A DNA stretch of 64,000 nucleotides from Paenibacillus sp. JNUCC32 (lineage in GTDB: Bacteria; Bacillota; Bacilli; Paenibacillales; Paenibacillaceae), in contig NZ_CP062260.1 of assembly GCF_014863545.1 (NCBI RefSeq), positions 4,535,001-4,599,000 on the forward strand, written 5' to 3'. Both the position numbers and the translations under genes were made by a program. How positions within the stretch are numbered: the stretch's first letter is position 1; each line of letters opens with the position of its first letter. Positions 1 to 8,978 of this stretch are shown here, one piece after another. Below the pieces are notes generated by a model. The model searched no databases. It had not been told where the DNA came from and saw only the letters and a program-made list of their open reading frames with translations.

Positions 1-178
1 AGTCGGTGTACAGCCTTGGATAAATCCCTGCTTCGGCAGCTTCACGATGCAAACTGGATTCATCACTGTCGCAAATGGCGACCAACTCGATCTTTTCCGT
101 ATATTGAGGCAGTAAGCGGTGAATCATATGCCGGCCCATATGCCCTAAGCCAATGACGGCCATTTTTTGTTTGTTCAT
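1..178 (-). CDS. Gfo/Idh/MocA-family oxidoreductase, N-terminal fragment
   Basis: Only the first 59 codons are present; the rest lies beyond the left edge. The fragment starts MNKQKMAVIGLGHMGRHMI, a beta-strand followed by a GxGxxG/M dinucleotide-binding loop. It continues to an acidic end of the second strand (VAICDSD), as in NAD(P)-dependent sugar or inositol dehydrogenases of this family. The start ATG at 178 is preceded by an AGGAGA ribosome site at about 184-189. The substrate cannot be inferred from this part. Confidence 0.75.
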   Translation of the reverse strand, partial: MNKQKMAVIGLGHMGRHMIHRLLPQYTEKIELVAICDSDESSLHREAAEAGIYPRLYTD

Positions 179-370
179 TCTGTTCTCCTATTCCATTCGC
201 GATTGAATTTTGCCATTGCATGCACGTCACCTATTATAGATCAAGGTGCTGCAGCCCGTACACTTTGATATACGATACTGTTCCGTTATTCCTTTGGATT
301 CAAAGCGCAGGGCACTTTCTTTCTATGCTGGTAGTAAAATAATGCCCTTGTAGAATCAATAATAAAAAAA

Positions 371-1042
371 TCAGTTATTTTTTGTCAGCCTTAAAATTCC
401 CTCTTTCAAGGCAATCGTATCAGAACTTGCATTTATTATGTAAAAGTAATATTGCCCTGATTCCTCAATAGTTAAATTGTAATTCCCCTTTAATTGATCG
501 AATTTTTGCGATGGATATAGAACGCCGTCTCTAACGTAACCAATTAATATATTTTGATTTTCGACTACCTCCGATTTATACTTTTCAAATTCATATTCTA
601 CAGAGTCACCCGCTTTTAGTTCCCACCCCGATCCATTAGTATCTGTTAAGACGTTTAATGAACCATTTACAGTAATTATCTCAGGGGAAATAAATACTCC
701 GTTTTTTTCTTTTGTTTCTAACTCAAAAATTGAGGGAGGCATAAAATTTTCTTCCATTATCTTTGTGATAATCCGGTTCTCAGGAAGACCATTTCGTGTT
801 CTATTCTTTAATTCCTCTGGTGAGTACTCGACTCCATTAGAATCAATATAAACCCCGTTTCGATATATCATATAATCGCCACTTGTTTCTTTTCCAATCA
901 AATGCCGATTATAATCAGTTATTAACTCTGTTTCTTTTATTTCTTTAGGACTACAAGCAATGATTGTTGATAAACCAACAACGATTATACCGATACACAA
1001 ACCCTTTTGGATTTTTTTAGAGTTATTACTGCTAAACACCAT
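371..1042 (-). CDS. Predicted lipoprotein of unknown function
   Basis: A 223-residue protein with an N-terminal hydrophobic segment (residues about 14-30) ending in a lipobox-like TIIAC, so it is probably acylated at Cys30 and exported. The mature part is polar and contains no motif I recognise. A GAGAGGTGA ribosome site precedes the ATG. The gene is visibly AT-rich compared with the transporter genes that follow, which suggests recent acquisition or weak selection. No neighbour points to a function. Confidence 0.6.
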   Translation of the reverse strand: MVFSSNNSKKIQKGLCIGIIVVGLSTIIACSPKEIKETELITDYNRHLIGKETSGDYMIYRNGVYIDSNGVEYSPEELKNRTRNGLPENRIITKIMEENFMPPSIFELETKEKNGVFISPEIITVNGSLNVLTDTNGSGWELKAGDSVEYEFEKYKSEVVENQNILIGYVRDGVLYPSQKFDQLKGNYNLTIEESGQYYFYIINASSDTIALKEGILRLTKNN

Positions 1043-1693
1043 ATATATGAATCACCTCTCGTTTAGACGTAATTACCAGACATGTTATATGTTAATTCTC
1101 TGGATAAGATACGCGGTTCCTTTGCTATTGACGAATAATCCATTATACTCTTCCTATATTTTTCTATATTATCCATCTATTATTGATAACACCAATTACA
1201 AGAGGTACGTTTGGTGTCTCTCTTTATTATTTTATTTTATTGAAATAGCCGGCTATGAATGAAGCACCCCAATCTGCATTGAATCAAATCAGATAGGAGG
1301 CTATGCTACCCATCGAGGACAGAGGAGTTTGGTTTGTGTTTAATGGAGAAGAAAATGAATCTTTTGTATAAAGAAGATGACGAGAAACAAAGCTCATTTT
1401 AATGTCCAAAGGCTAACCGCAGCTGGTGTGTAAATGAGTGTAGTTGATGGTTAATTCCTCATAAGTTCTCTTTGCTGTTAGACATGCGACTACACCCCAA
1501 GTAGTTATATCTACTAAAGCGATGATTATTAGGGATGTCAACGCATCGCCGCTAGATTTATAAAAAGCGCCACGTCTCATGAAAAAGGCGTGGCGCTTTC
1601 TTATGTCATGGTGTCACTCACAATCCCCTCATTTTATATCTAACAACCGATATTTTAGCGGCCTATAGTACTCGGTGCTTGCGGGCATCCATT
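1043..1693. other. Intergenic region
   Basis: An AT-rich gap of about 650 bases. Apart from a transcription terminator at its right end I see no supported gene. Short reading frames here lack a ribosome site and have no recognisable sequence. Confidence 0.6.
1562..1602 (-). terminator. Rho-independent terminator of the ABC exporter operon
   Basis: An 11-bp stem (AAAGCGCCACG at 1564-1574 with CGTGGCGCTTT at 1589-1599) flanked by A and T runs lies about 90 bases downstream of the permease stop. It may work in both directions. Confidence 0.8.
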
Positions 1694-4027
1694 TCACTCC
1701 ACACCCTTCAACGATTCAATCATATGAATCCGCGTCACTTTTTTTCGAAGCATGAGGTTGGAGAGGAGGGTCAGGATGAACGCCAGCACAACCGATGCCA
1801 GCATAATCACAAGGTTTAATTGATCCGGAATTTGCTGATGCGTACTCGAAAGCGCCTGGATGATGATGGAATAGACATAACCGCTGATCGGCAGGGCGAC
1901 AATGACCGCAAAAGCGGTTAGCAGCATGTTCTCAGAGAAGATTAGCCGGTTGATTTTACGTTTGGGATAGCCTAAGACCTTCAGGGTGGCAAGCTCACGG
2001 TTCCTTTCATAAATGTTGATGGAAGAGATCGTGTAGATGGCACCGAAGGACAGAATGACGGCACAGATGATAAACATGATGAAGATAAAGCTGTTTTGCT
2101 TCAGCATATACTGCGCTGATTTCTTGAGATCATCCTTGTCCGCAATGGCCTCCACCTGCGGGTCCTGTTCGAAGAAGCTGCGAACGCCCGCCAGATCGGC
2201 AGCGCTATAGACGCTCACTAACAGCGAGGATGGATCATAGTCGATACCCAAACTCTTCATATAGTTCGGTGTACTGTAGAACGACGGATTCGAGTATTGT
2301 GTGGAGATATCCAGAACCTTCATATCGACGATGGTTTGGTTAAGCTCCGGTGCGGTGAATTGAAGCTGGATCGTATCCCCTTCAGCAATATGATACTGAT
2401 CCGCGTAAGATTTCGGTACCAACACGCCATGATCTTCTAACGATAGCCGATTGCCTTGTTCATCATAAAAGCGAATCAGCTCATTATCCTGCTCCGTTAC
2501 CACGAGCGTAGCGTTTTCTTTGTTTTCCCCTTGGATGAGTTCCACAGGGTAGGTGGACAACCCATAATGGTCTGCAATGCCGGACGGCAGTGTTGCCCTA
2601 TCCGGGAACGATCCGATCGCATAATCGACTCGTAAATCATACGTATTTACCTCTTCGATCTGGCCAGCTACCTTGAGCAGGGCCGTCTGCGTGCCGAAAG
2701 CCGTGATCAACAAAACCGTACTGACCACAACGCCAACGGAGCTCGCGAATGCTTTTTGTTTATTCAAGAAGATATTTCTTAGAATGATCTTGTTGCTGTA
2801 GGACAGCCGACTCCACATCCCTGGAATGTTCTCGATGAGCAGCTTCTTCATCTTCTTGGGCGGTTTCGGACGCATCGCCTGCGCAGCACGTTCTTGCAAG
2901 ATCGCTCTGCCGCTGAAATAGCAGGACAACATGCCAAACGCACTGGAGCAAATCATTGGAGGTAGGAGCGTAAAGAACGAAAGGGTGAACGTCAGGTCAG
3001 GCAGGGAGTAGGATCTTCCAATCGACGTCGTAATGAGTGGAATGAACAGGGCGGCGGCGATGGCATAACCCAAGATGGAGCCGATGACGCCTGCCAGCAC
3101 GGCGTAACCCATGTAATGCAGCATGATGCTTCTTTTTTTCACCCCTAAAGCTTTCATAATGCCCACTTGGTTTCGCTGGGAATCGATAATCCTCGACATG
3201 ATCAGAAACAGGATCACCGCTTCAATCAAAAAGAGAACGATCGGGATCACCCTGCTCATCAGCTTGTTATTATGAATCGTTTGCTGGGTCTGGGAATGGT
3301 TGAAGGTCCGTTCTTTGCTAACCTGGCTTATATAAGGGAGTGACTGGGAATGTGCTTCAATGGCCTGGCCTAACTGGTCCATGTCGTAACCGTCCTTGGC
3401 ATCAATCAGGATCTCATTGTAGAACATGCCGCCAGCGATTTCAGGAATGGTCTCTTCGGGGATATAAGCGATTCCATAAGCTTGGTGGTCCTGGGTTTCG
3501 TTCTTCTTGGCATGCTCGACATTCTCATTCAAGCCGCTGATCGTGAACGTCATGTCCTTGTCATTCACACGGAGGAGGATGGAATTACCAACACGGTAAT
3601 GATGCGCTTCGGCATAGTGGGAGTCCAACAGGATCTCATTCGGCCCTGCTGGCATCCTGCCCTCCATCATCCTGGACGTGTTGATTGTATTAGGTACGGG
3701 GATCGAATGCACCGTTAATGAAGCCTTATCATCCTCAAAAGCCTGTTCGGCCTGGACGGTATAACGCCCTTCGATATGTTGAATGCCATCAATGCTTTGT
3801 AAATCCGCCACATCCTCTGCGGAAATTTGACTGTAATAGACGTTCAAGTCGCTTAGATTATGTTCTTGAAAATACCCCTTCGTATAGCCGCTAAGATTGT
3901 CGCTCAAGGTGACCAGCCCCGTGTAGAAAAAAGCTCCCACCGCGATGACCAAAACTATGGCTATGAATTGTCCTACCGACTGTTTCATGTCCCTTAATAA
4001 TTTTAACGCTAAAATCTTCATCACCAC
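1694..4027 (-). CDS. FtsX-like ABC transporter permease (MacB/LolE-type)
   Basis: A 777-residue membrane protein, the partner of the ATPase encoded just upstream. Predicted membrane spans lie near residues 22-42, 260-278, 308-331, 347-367, 425-445, 653-676, 702-724 and 738-761. They enclose two large extracytoplasmic regions (about 45-255 and 450-650). This is the duplicated FtsX-domain layout of Gram-positive permeases that export lipids, peptides or antimicrobials by a mechanotransmission mechanism. The start overlaps the end of the ATPase gene by 7 bases, indicating translational coupling. No two-component system is adjacent, so a BceAB-type sensing role is not supported. The substrate is unknown. 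Confidence 0.88.
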   Translation of the reverse strand: MVMKILALKLLRDMKQSVGQFIAIVLVIAVGAFFYTGLVTLSDNLSGYTKGYFQEHNLSDLNVYYSQISAEDVADLQSIDGIQHIEGRYTVQAEQAFEDDKASLTVHSIPVPNTINTSRMMEGRMPAGPNEILLDSHYAEAHHYRVGNSILLRVNDKDMTFTISGLNENVEHAKKNETQDHQAYGIAYIPEETIPEIAGGMFYNEILIDAKDGYDMDQLGQAIEAHSQSLPYISQVSKERTFNHSQTQQTIHNNKLMSRVIPIVLFLIEAVILFLIMSRIIDSQRNQVGIMKALGVKKRSIMLHYMGYAVLAGVIGSILGYAIAAALFIPLITTSIGRSYSLPDLTFTLSFFTLLPPMICSSAFGMLSCYFSGRAILQERAAQAMRPKPPKKMKKLLIENIPGMWSRLSYSNKIILRNIFLNKQKAFASSVGVVVSTVLLITAFGTQTALLKVAGQIEEVNTYDLRVDYAIGSFPDRATLPSGIADHYGLSTYPVELIQGENKENATLVVTEQDNELIRFYDEQGNRLSLEDHGVLVPKSYADQYHIAEGDTIQLQFTAPELNQTIVDMKVLDISTQYSNPSFYSTPNYMKSLGIDYDPSSLLVSVYSAADLAGVRSFFEQDPQVEAIADKDDLKKSAQYMLKQNSFIFIMFIICAVILSFGAIYTISSINIYERNRELATLKVLGYPKRKINRLIFSENMLLTAFAVIVALPISGYVYSIIIQALSSTHQQIPDQLNLVIMLASVVLAFILTLLSNLMLRKKVTRIHMIESLKGVE

Positions 4028-4725
4028 TCGATCCCTTCAACGCTTTGTTTGTGCTCATTGATCGTGATGCTCTCGATCTTCCCGCTCTTGACGCGGATCA
4101 CTTTATCCGCCATCGGCGCGATGGCCGAGTTATGGGTGACCAGCACGACGCATGTCTTCGTTTCCTGGTTCAAATCTTGAAGAAGCTTTAAGACCGACTT
4201 TCCTGTCACATAATCCAGAGCACCGGTGGGTTCGTCGCAGAGGAGCAGCGCGGGATTCTTGGCAACCGCTCTTGCGATCGCAACTCTTTGCTGTTCGCCG
4301 CCAGAGAGCTGGGAAGGGAAGTTCTTCAAACGATCCGATAGTCCAACCTTATGTAAAATATCTCGTGCATCCAGATGGTCCTTACATACCTCTGTCGCAA
4401 ATTCCACGTTCTCCAGCGCATTCAAATTCGGAATCAGGTTATAGAATTGAAATACGAAGCCAACCTGCTCGCCGCGGTATTCGGTTAATCTCTTCTCGCT
4501 CCATCCCGTAATCTCTTGATCTCCAACAAACACTTGTCCCGAGGTTGCCGTATCCATCCCGCCGAGAATGTTCAAAATCGTGCTTTTCCCTGCCCCGCTA
4601 GCCCCTAGGATCACGACGAATTCCCCCTCTAATATGGAGAAGTCAACGCCCGCAAGGGCTTGAATCGTCACTTCGCCGATTGGATAGGCCTTGGTTACCT
4701 TTTTGAATTCGATTAACGTTGTCAC
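4021..4725 (-). CDS. ABC transporter ATP-binding protein (LolD/MacB-type)
   Basis: A 234-residue ATPase that powers the downstream FtsX-like permease. Visible motifs are Walker A GASGAGKS, the Q-loop in FVFQFYNL, signature [14 protein letters not shown], Walker [14 protein letters not shown] and the H-loop VLVTHN. I chose the GTG at 4725 because a GGGGAG ribosome site lies 9 bases upstream. An ATG three codons earlier (4734) directly abuts that site, which is too close. The gene is first in a two-gene operon. The family normally exports hydrophobic compounds or lipoproteins; nothing here identifies the cargo. Confidence 0.92.
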   Translation of the reverse strand: MTTLIEFKKVTKAYPIGEVTIQALAGVDFSILEGEFVVILGASGAGKSTILNILGGMDTATSGQVFVGDQEITGWSEKRLTEYRGEQVGFVFQFYNLIPNLNALENVEFATEVCKDHLDARDILHKVGLSDRLKNFPSQLSGGEQQRVAIARAVAKNPALLLCDEPTGALDYVTGKSVLKLLQDLNQETKTCVVLVTHNSAIAPMADKVIRVKSGKIESITINEHKQSVEGIEW

Positions 4726-4912
4726 TTCGTACATCTCCCCGTATTGGATTTTCAGTTGGCCTTGATGCGTTTAATCTCATCATTACACCTTACAGTACAA
4801 GAGACACCCGACACGCGATGTATTCCATCATCAGCCTCAGGAAGGATTTCGCTTTAGCGACTGCAAAGGGAACGCGATGACTGACTCCGGACGCAATTTT
4901 CCAAAAGGAAGA

Positions 4913-4955
4913 AAAACAAAAAGACCGCCATCCAACTGTGGGATAGCGGTCTGTT
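4913..4955 (-). terminator. Terminator of the DUF4317 gene
   Basis: On the minus strand AGACCGC-T-ATCC pairs with GGAT-G-GCGGTCT and is followed by TTTTTGTTTTT, about 45 bases past the stop codon. Confidence 0.85.
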
Positions 4956-4995
4956 CCTGCGTACGATACCTGATCTTGTCTAAAATGGAACTGAT

Positions 4996-6174
4996 TTAAC
5001 TTAAAAGCGTTTCTGAAGCCAGCGTAAAACCTTCAATCGCGACATCTTCGTCGACTTCAATCATGATGTTGCGTTTGCCTTGGAAATTAACCTGTTTGAC
5101 ATATCTTAAATCCTGCGGGCTCACCGAAATCGTAGCTACCTTGGTTTCGATCTTGATGGATTTGGTAGTATACTTCGGCATTACGCTGGTTGCTTTCATC
5201 TCATAGTTCTTGTTGTCCACGATGGTTTCGAATGCCCGCTCCACCTTCTCGGTCGTCACGTCCTCTACGCCGCTTGCGTTCAGTACGCGCTCCAGATCTT
5301 TATAATCCAGCTTCGGAGGTTCTTCCTCCTTCGTCTCTTCGTTCATTTCGATCACCCGGTTGATTTCCTCGTACACCTGGGCAATGGTGGCTGAATCGAG
5401 CTGTTCGCCGGCCACTTCCTTGACGATATCCTCGAAGATCGCCCGCTCTTCAAGTGCCGTCACGGATCGTTCTCCGTTCAAGACCTGCTCGACAAAATGC
5501 GGATCCGGAAAATTCGATTTTCCCGTACAATACAATATACGATTCACATCGGAATAATTGTCCGTCACGCTAGGGTACAGGAATCCTTGCTCTGGCGCGC
5601 TTAACTTGATAATCGGATCTACAATGACGTTGTACTTGAACTCCCGCTCCACATAATCGAATAAGAGCGTCTTCCGTTGTTTCTCCGTAGAATTCACGCT
5701 GCATAAAATGAACGGATGGGCGAACACCTCATTCTTCTCGCTCTCTTCCGCTTCATCGTTTCTCGCCTTGGTCGGCAAATAATACTGTCCCCGAACGAAC
5801 GTGACCACCATATCCCGCTCATATTGGGCATCCTTCAGCATTCGATCCACCAGCATCAGCATCAAGTCCTGCCATTCTTCCGGATCACCCGACACGAGCG
5901 CTTGGTGAAGCATGACCTGCGCCGGTTCCTCCGCTGCTTCCTGGAACCTCAATTCGAACAATTTTTGATCCAGCTCGCCGGTCAGCAGTTTTTTGAAATT
6001 TCCCATGTATAACTCTTGCTTCTCCCGGTCCACCAGCTCGAACGGCAGGCGCTCCCAGTGATAGATTTCATTCGTTTCCTTCGTAATATAGACATTGAGA
6101 ATATCGTAAATATTCATTAAATCGTGATCCAGCTTAAATTGCTTGCGTATATTGGCGACTTCTTTTTTGTTCAT
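4996..6174 (-). CDS. DUF4317 family protein
   Basis: A 392-residue cytoplasmic protein without signal peptide or membrane span. Its opening MNKKEVANIRKQFKLDHD and its full length fit DUF4317, a Firmicutes family of unknown function. The middle contains a KQRKTLLFDYVEREFKYN segment and an acidic EETKEEEPP linker before the last domain (about residues 300-392). The gene is transcribed alone, with its own terminator. No role can be assigned from the neighbours. Confidence 0.75.
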   Translation of the reverse strand: MNKKEVANIRKQFKLDHDLMNIYDILNVYITKETNEIYHWERLPFELVDREKQELYMGNFKKLLTGELDQKLFELRFQEAAEEPAQVMLHQALVSGDPEEWQDLMLMLVDRMLKDAQYERDMVVTFVRGQYYLPTKARNDEAEESEKNEVFAHPFILCSVNSTEKQRKTLLFDYVEREFKYNVIVDPIIKLSAPEQGFLYPSVTDNYSDVNRILYCTGKSNFPDPHFVEQVLNGERSVTALEERAIFEDIVKEVAGEQLDSATIAQVYEEINRVIEMNEETKEEEPPKLDYKDLERVLNASGVEDVTTEKVERAFETIVDNKNYEMKATSVMPKYTTKSIKIETKVATISVSPQDLRYVKQVNFQGKRNIMIEVDEDVAIEGFTLASETLLS

Positions 6175-6340
6175 ATCCGATTCGGCAGCTCCTTCAATAT
6201 AATCTGGCTTAATTAGTATAAATTATTGGAACGCAAATTGGTAAGTGATCTTGGCTTGCATTGTTTCCCTGTGGCCCTGATCTTTTATTGTGGCATATTT
6301 AAATACCTGAGTCGAGTCATTTCCTAGTGGGAGCCCCATA

Positions 6341-6376
6341 CCAAAAAGAGATATCCTTACTCGAAGGATACCTCTT
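6341..6376 (-). terminator. Terminator of the AAA ATPase gene
   Basis: On the minus strand AAGAGGTATCCTT (6376-6364) pairs with AAGGATATCTCTT (6358-6346) and runs into a T-rich tail. Confidence 0.85.
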
Positions 6377-6393
6377 CTGATACTTGAACATAT

Positions 6394-7203
6394 TCATTCA
6401 AACAATCTTTGATGTTTATGGAAAAATCGATAAAAGAATCGTACATGGTCCAGCTCAAACCATTCGGCCGTTTGCAACATCTTGGCATCGAGATTGTAGA
6501 TCTTCGCATGAAGCGTACCCAGGACAAAGGGAGAATGCGTAGCAATAATAAACTGACTGTCAAAATAACGCGCCAAATCGTTCATTTGCTCGGCCAGCTT
6601 GATTTGATTCGCCGGAGAAAGCGACGTTTCCGGTTCATCCAATAAATAAAGTTTCCCGGGAAGCAAATATTCCTCAAAAAACTGCATCGAGCTTTCCCCG
6701 TTCGAATACTTCTCCTGAGCGAATTGAATGATGTCCATCTTCTTCTTGAATTCATACGACTGCTCCAGCTCTTCTACCTCGGCCTTGCTCTTTCCCTGAA
6801 CGAGCTGCTCATGCAGCAGCCCTTCGCGAAGCACGCTTTCCTGCTGTATTTTCTTGATTTCATACAACAGATCCTCCGACTTGATGTACCGGCTCCCGTC
6901 GGGAAGCTTATATAGGGGACGCTCCTGATCATCATGCCCGAGTTGATAGCTGCTTTCCTCGATAAACCGCTGCGCGTAAGCGTTGTGACCATAGCTTGTC
7001 ATTCGCTCAGCGCCCGCGATACCCAATTTGTTGGCGATCAGATTCAGCAAGGTGGACTTGCCGGAGCCGTTACTGCCGTATAATACCGTGATTCGATCAA
7101 ACAGCAGAACTTCCCCTGCCATGTGCCTGAACACATGATCGGGATATATATTCGGGTTGCTGGAAATGGTAGAAGAGAGTTTGAAGTTACTTAAATATAG
7201 CAT
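6394..7203 (-). CDS. AAA family ATPase, single-domain predicted ATPase
   Basis: A 269-residue protein with an ABC/SMC-like ATPase core. Walker A is GSNGSGKST near residue 44, a Walker-B-like strand ends in LYLLDEPETSLSP, and a switch histidine occurs in FIIATHSPFVLG. The coiled-coil-like insert (about 120-165) is rich in Glu and Lys. The family resembles stand-alone predicted ATPases (COG3910 type), some of which serve in defence or repair, but no nuclease or partner gene is adjacent here. GAGGGGAG precedes the ATG at a suitable distance, and the gene ends in its own terminator. Confidence 0.8.
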   Translation of the reverse strand: MLYLSNFKLSSTISSNPNIYPDHVFRHMAGEVLLFDRITVLYGSNGSGKSTLLNLIANKLGIAGAERMTSYGHNAYAQRFIEESSYQLGHDDQERPLYKLPDGSRYIKSEDLLYEIKKIQQESVLREGLLHEQLVQGKSKAEVEELEQSYEFKKKMDIIQFAQEKYSNGESSMQFFEEYLLPGKLYLLDEPETSLSPANQIKLAEQMNDLARYFDSQFIIATHSPFVLGTLHAKIYNLDAKMLQTAEWFELDHVRFFYRFFHKHQRLFE

Positions 7204-7459
7204 CGTCTCGCTCCCCTCTCGGAAAATGAAAATGATTCAAGTTTGATATTCGTACCTGGCCATTCTATGGATGCAACCATCCGATCTTTCTATTCAAGAA
7301 CGGTCCAAATATCCAGTGCCGTCAGACGAATCGCCTCAAACTCATGATTCCGGTACGCCCTCAAACGGTCGGTACAAGCCCTCGCTCCTGAATAAGGATT
7401 CGCAAATTGTCCGCATTGCATCTTGTTTCTTCCGCAGGATAGAGCAATAGCGACAGGAC

Positions 7460-8050
7460 CTATCCTAGCAATTCTTTAGCTCCGTTCATCACTAAGGGCA
7501 TAGTCTGTTTAACGAATGATTCCGCACTTATTAGATGCCCCTCTTTGTTCCAAGCGTAGGCCGCCCCATACATCCCCCAACTTAACATGTTAGTAGCTGT
7601 ATTTATTAAGAATTGCGCGTTTGGACTCGACAGCATCTTGTCTTTGTCTATAAAGGAAAGAAGTATCGTTTGAATTTTTTCCTTTATTTGAATTTCGAAT
7701 ACAGCCCCAAGCGATGTATACCTTCTTTTGCACATAGTGCTTAGACTCTTGTGAAAATCGCATACCCCCAGAAAAATACTCTGAATGGTTTCTTCATTTA
7801 ATACTTCGTGACCGCTTATTCTACGATTTATGATTGTCATAAAGGATTCCATTAGTCTGGCCTCTAGAATTTCGAATTTATCTACAAAGTGCGCATAAAA
7901 AGTCGCTCTGTTAACAGTAGCCCGCTCTGCAATATCCCTAACGGTTATCGATTCAAAGTCTTTTTCTTGAATTAACGAAGCAAAAGCGTCCTGAAGGAGT
8001 CGCCGTGTACGTATCACACGAGGATCAGCTTCATTTTTTTTAATTGTCAT
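7460..8050 (-). CDS. TetR/AcrR family transcriptional regulator
   Basis: A 196-residue regulator. Residues 13-60 form a TetR helix-turn-helix (ITVRDIAERATVNRATFYAHF, given in two parts: ITVRDIAERA and TVNRATFYAHF). The C-terminal part (about 75-196) is a ligand-binding helical domain. It is transcribed divergently from the nitroreductase remnant, and the gap contains two ACAAC-N4-GTTGT dyads that could be its operators. TetR repressors in this setting usually control adjacent efflux or detoxification genes, here the nitroreductase and the MFS pump. A GGGGAG ribosome site precedes the ATG. Confidence 0.85.
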   Translation of the reverse strand: MTIKKNEADPRVIRTRRLLQDAFASLIQEKDFESITVRDIAERATVNRATFYAHFVDKFEILEARLMESFMTIINRRISGHEVLNEETIQSIFLGVCDFHKSLSTMCKRRYTSLGAVFEIQIKEKIQTILLSFIDKDKMLSSPNAQFLINTATNMLSWGMYGAAYAWNKEGHLISAESFVKQTMPLVMNGAKELLG

Positions 8051-8159
8051 GGTTTTGATCTCCCCAATAAAACGACATTATAGAAGTAGTGTTGCCTATA
8101 CAACGGTTTATGGTTATTGATGATTGCGTACCATTCTGTTGTTATCATAACATATAAAT

Positions 8160-8191
8160 ACAACAGGTGTTGTTCAAACAACTAATGTTGT
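8160..8191. promoter_or_regulatory. Tandem dyads, probable TetR operator
   Basis: ACAACAGGTGTTGT (8160-8173) and ACAACTAATGTTGT (8178-8191) share the form ACAAC-N4-GTTGT with centres 18 bases apart. They lie just upstream of the nitroreductase start and between the divergent genes. A weaker related GTTG...CAAC inverted repeat is at 8091-8104. Confidence 0.55.
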
Positions 8192-8239
8192 ATTGAAACA
8201 AAATGCAGAATACCGCTTTTCCAAAAGGAGGAGAGAACC

Positions 8240-8724
8240 ATGTCGGTTTCACAACCGTCACTAACGATGGAGCACCAACTTTTTTTGATGTTATTCGGAA
8301 ACGTCGGTCGGTTCGTAGCTATGATCCCGAGATCAAGATTTCGCGGGAGGAATTGACCGAGATATTGAGGCAAGCCACGCTGGCCCCATCAGCCGCTAAC
8401 CTGCAGCCGTGGCGGTTTCTCGTTATCGATTCGCCGGCGCTGAAGCAGAAGCTGCTTCCGATCGCATTCAATCAACAGCAATTGGTCGAGGCTTCGGCTG
8501 TCATTGCGGTACTCGGAGATTTGGAGTGATATAAATTGGCCGAGAAAATTTACGGAAAGGCGGTCGATGCGGGTTACATGTCTGCAAAGACGGCAAAATC
8601 GTTCGTGGAACGCTACGTTCCGATTATGCTGATCGCCATCGGCAAGGAGGCGAAGCCCGGTCATCCGACGGTGAGGCTGGCAGTCGATGATGTAGCTTTC
8701 TTTAACGAAATGCCTAAGGAATAA
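8240..8724 (+). pseudogene. Nitroreductase-family protein, degraded
   Basis: The intended start is the ATG at 8240 behind a strong AAAGGAGGAG site, beginning MSVSQPSLTMEHQLF. A run of seven T around 8279-8285 shifts the frame; eight T would read on into FFDVIRKRRSVRSYDPEIK, the FMN-binding start of nitroreductases. The frame then runs to VIAVLGDLE, where a TGA at 8527 interrupts it. It continues as YKLAEKIYGKAVDAGYM and, after a jump, RYVPIMLIAIGKEAKPGHP. Family members have roughly 50-60 more residues at that jump, so an in-frame internal deletion is likely. Three lesions make activity improbable. Confidence 0.8.
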
Positions 8725-8978
8725 CAAAATTGTGGCACCCGCATAATCAACGGCGAGCTAAGGTATTTTACAGGTTCTACGCATCAGATTCTAACAAGGC
8801 GTCGTACAGCTATATTAGCTGGATGGTGCTAGATTCGATTTGGCGAAGGCGCAGATTATGTTTGATGGAGATCCTGCCTAAATATGAGTATATGCTGATA
8901 TATGCATAAATTGTGGTTTATATTTTTATTTCAATATTTTCAAAACATCGTTATTTAAACACATCAGGAGAGTGAATT

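Noticed and set aside
960..1262. 100-codon plus-strand frame
   Set aside because: It starts inside the lipoprotein gene on the other strand, has no ribosome site and no recognisable domain.
8880..8978. Purine riboswitch before the MFS gene
   Set aside because: The PbuE-like protein start suggested it, but the conserved loops and stems are absent.
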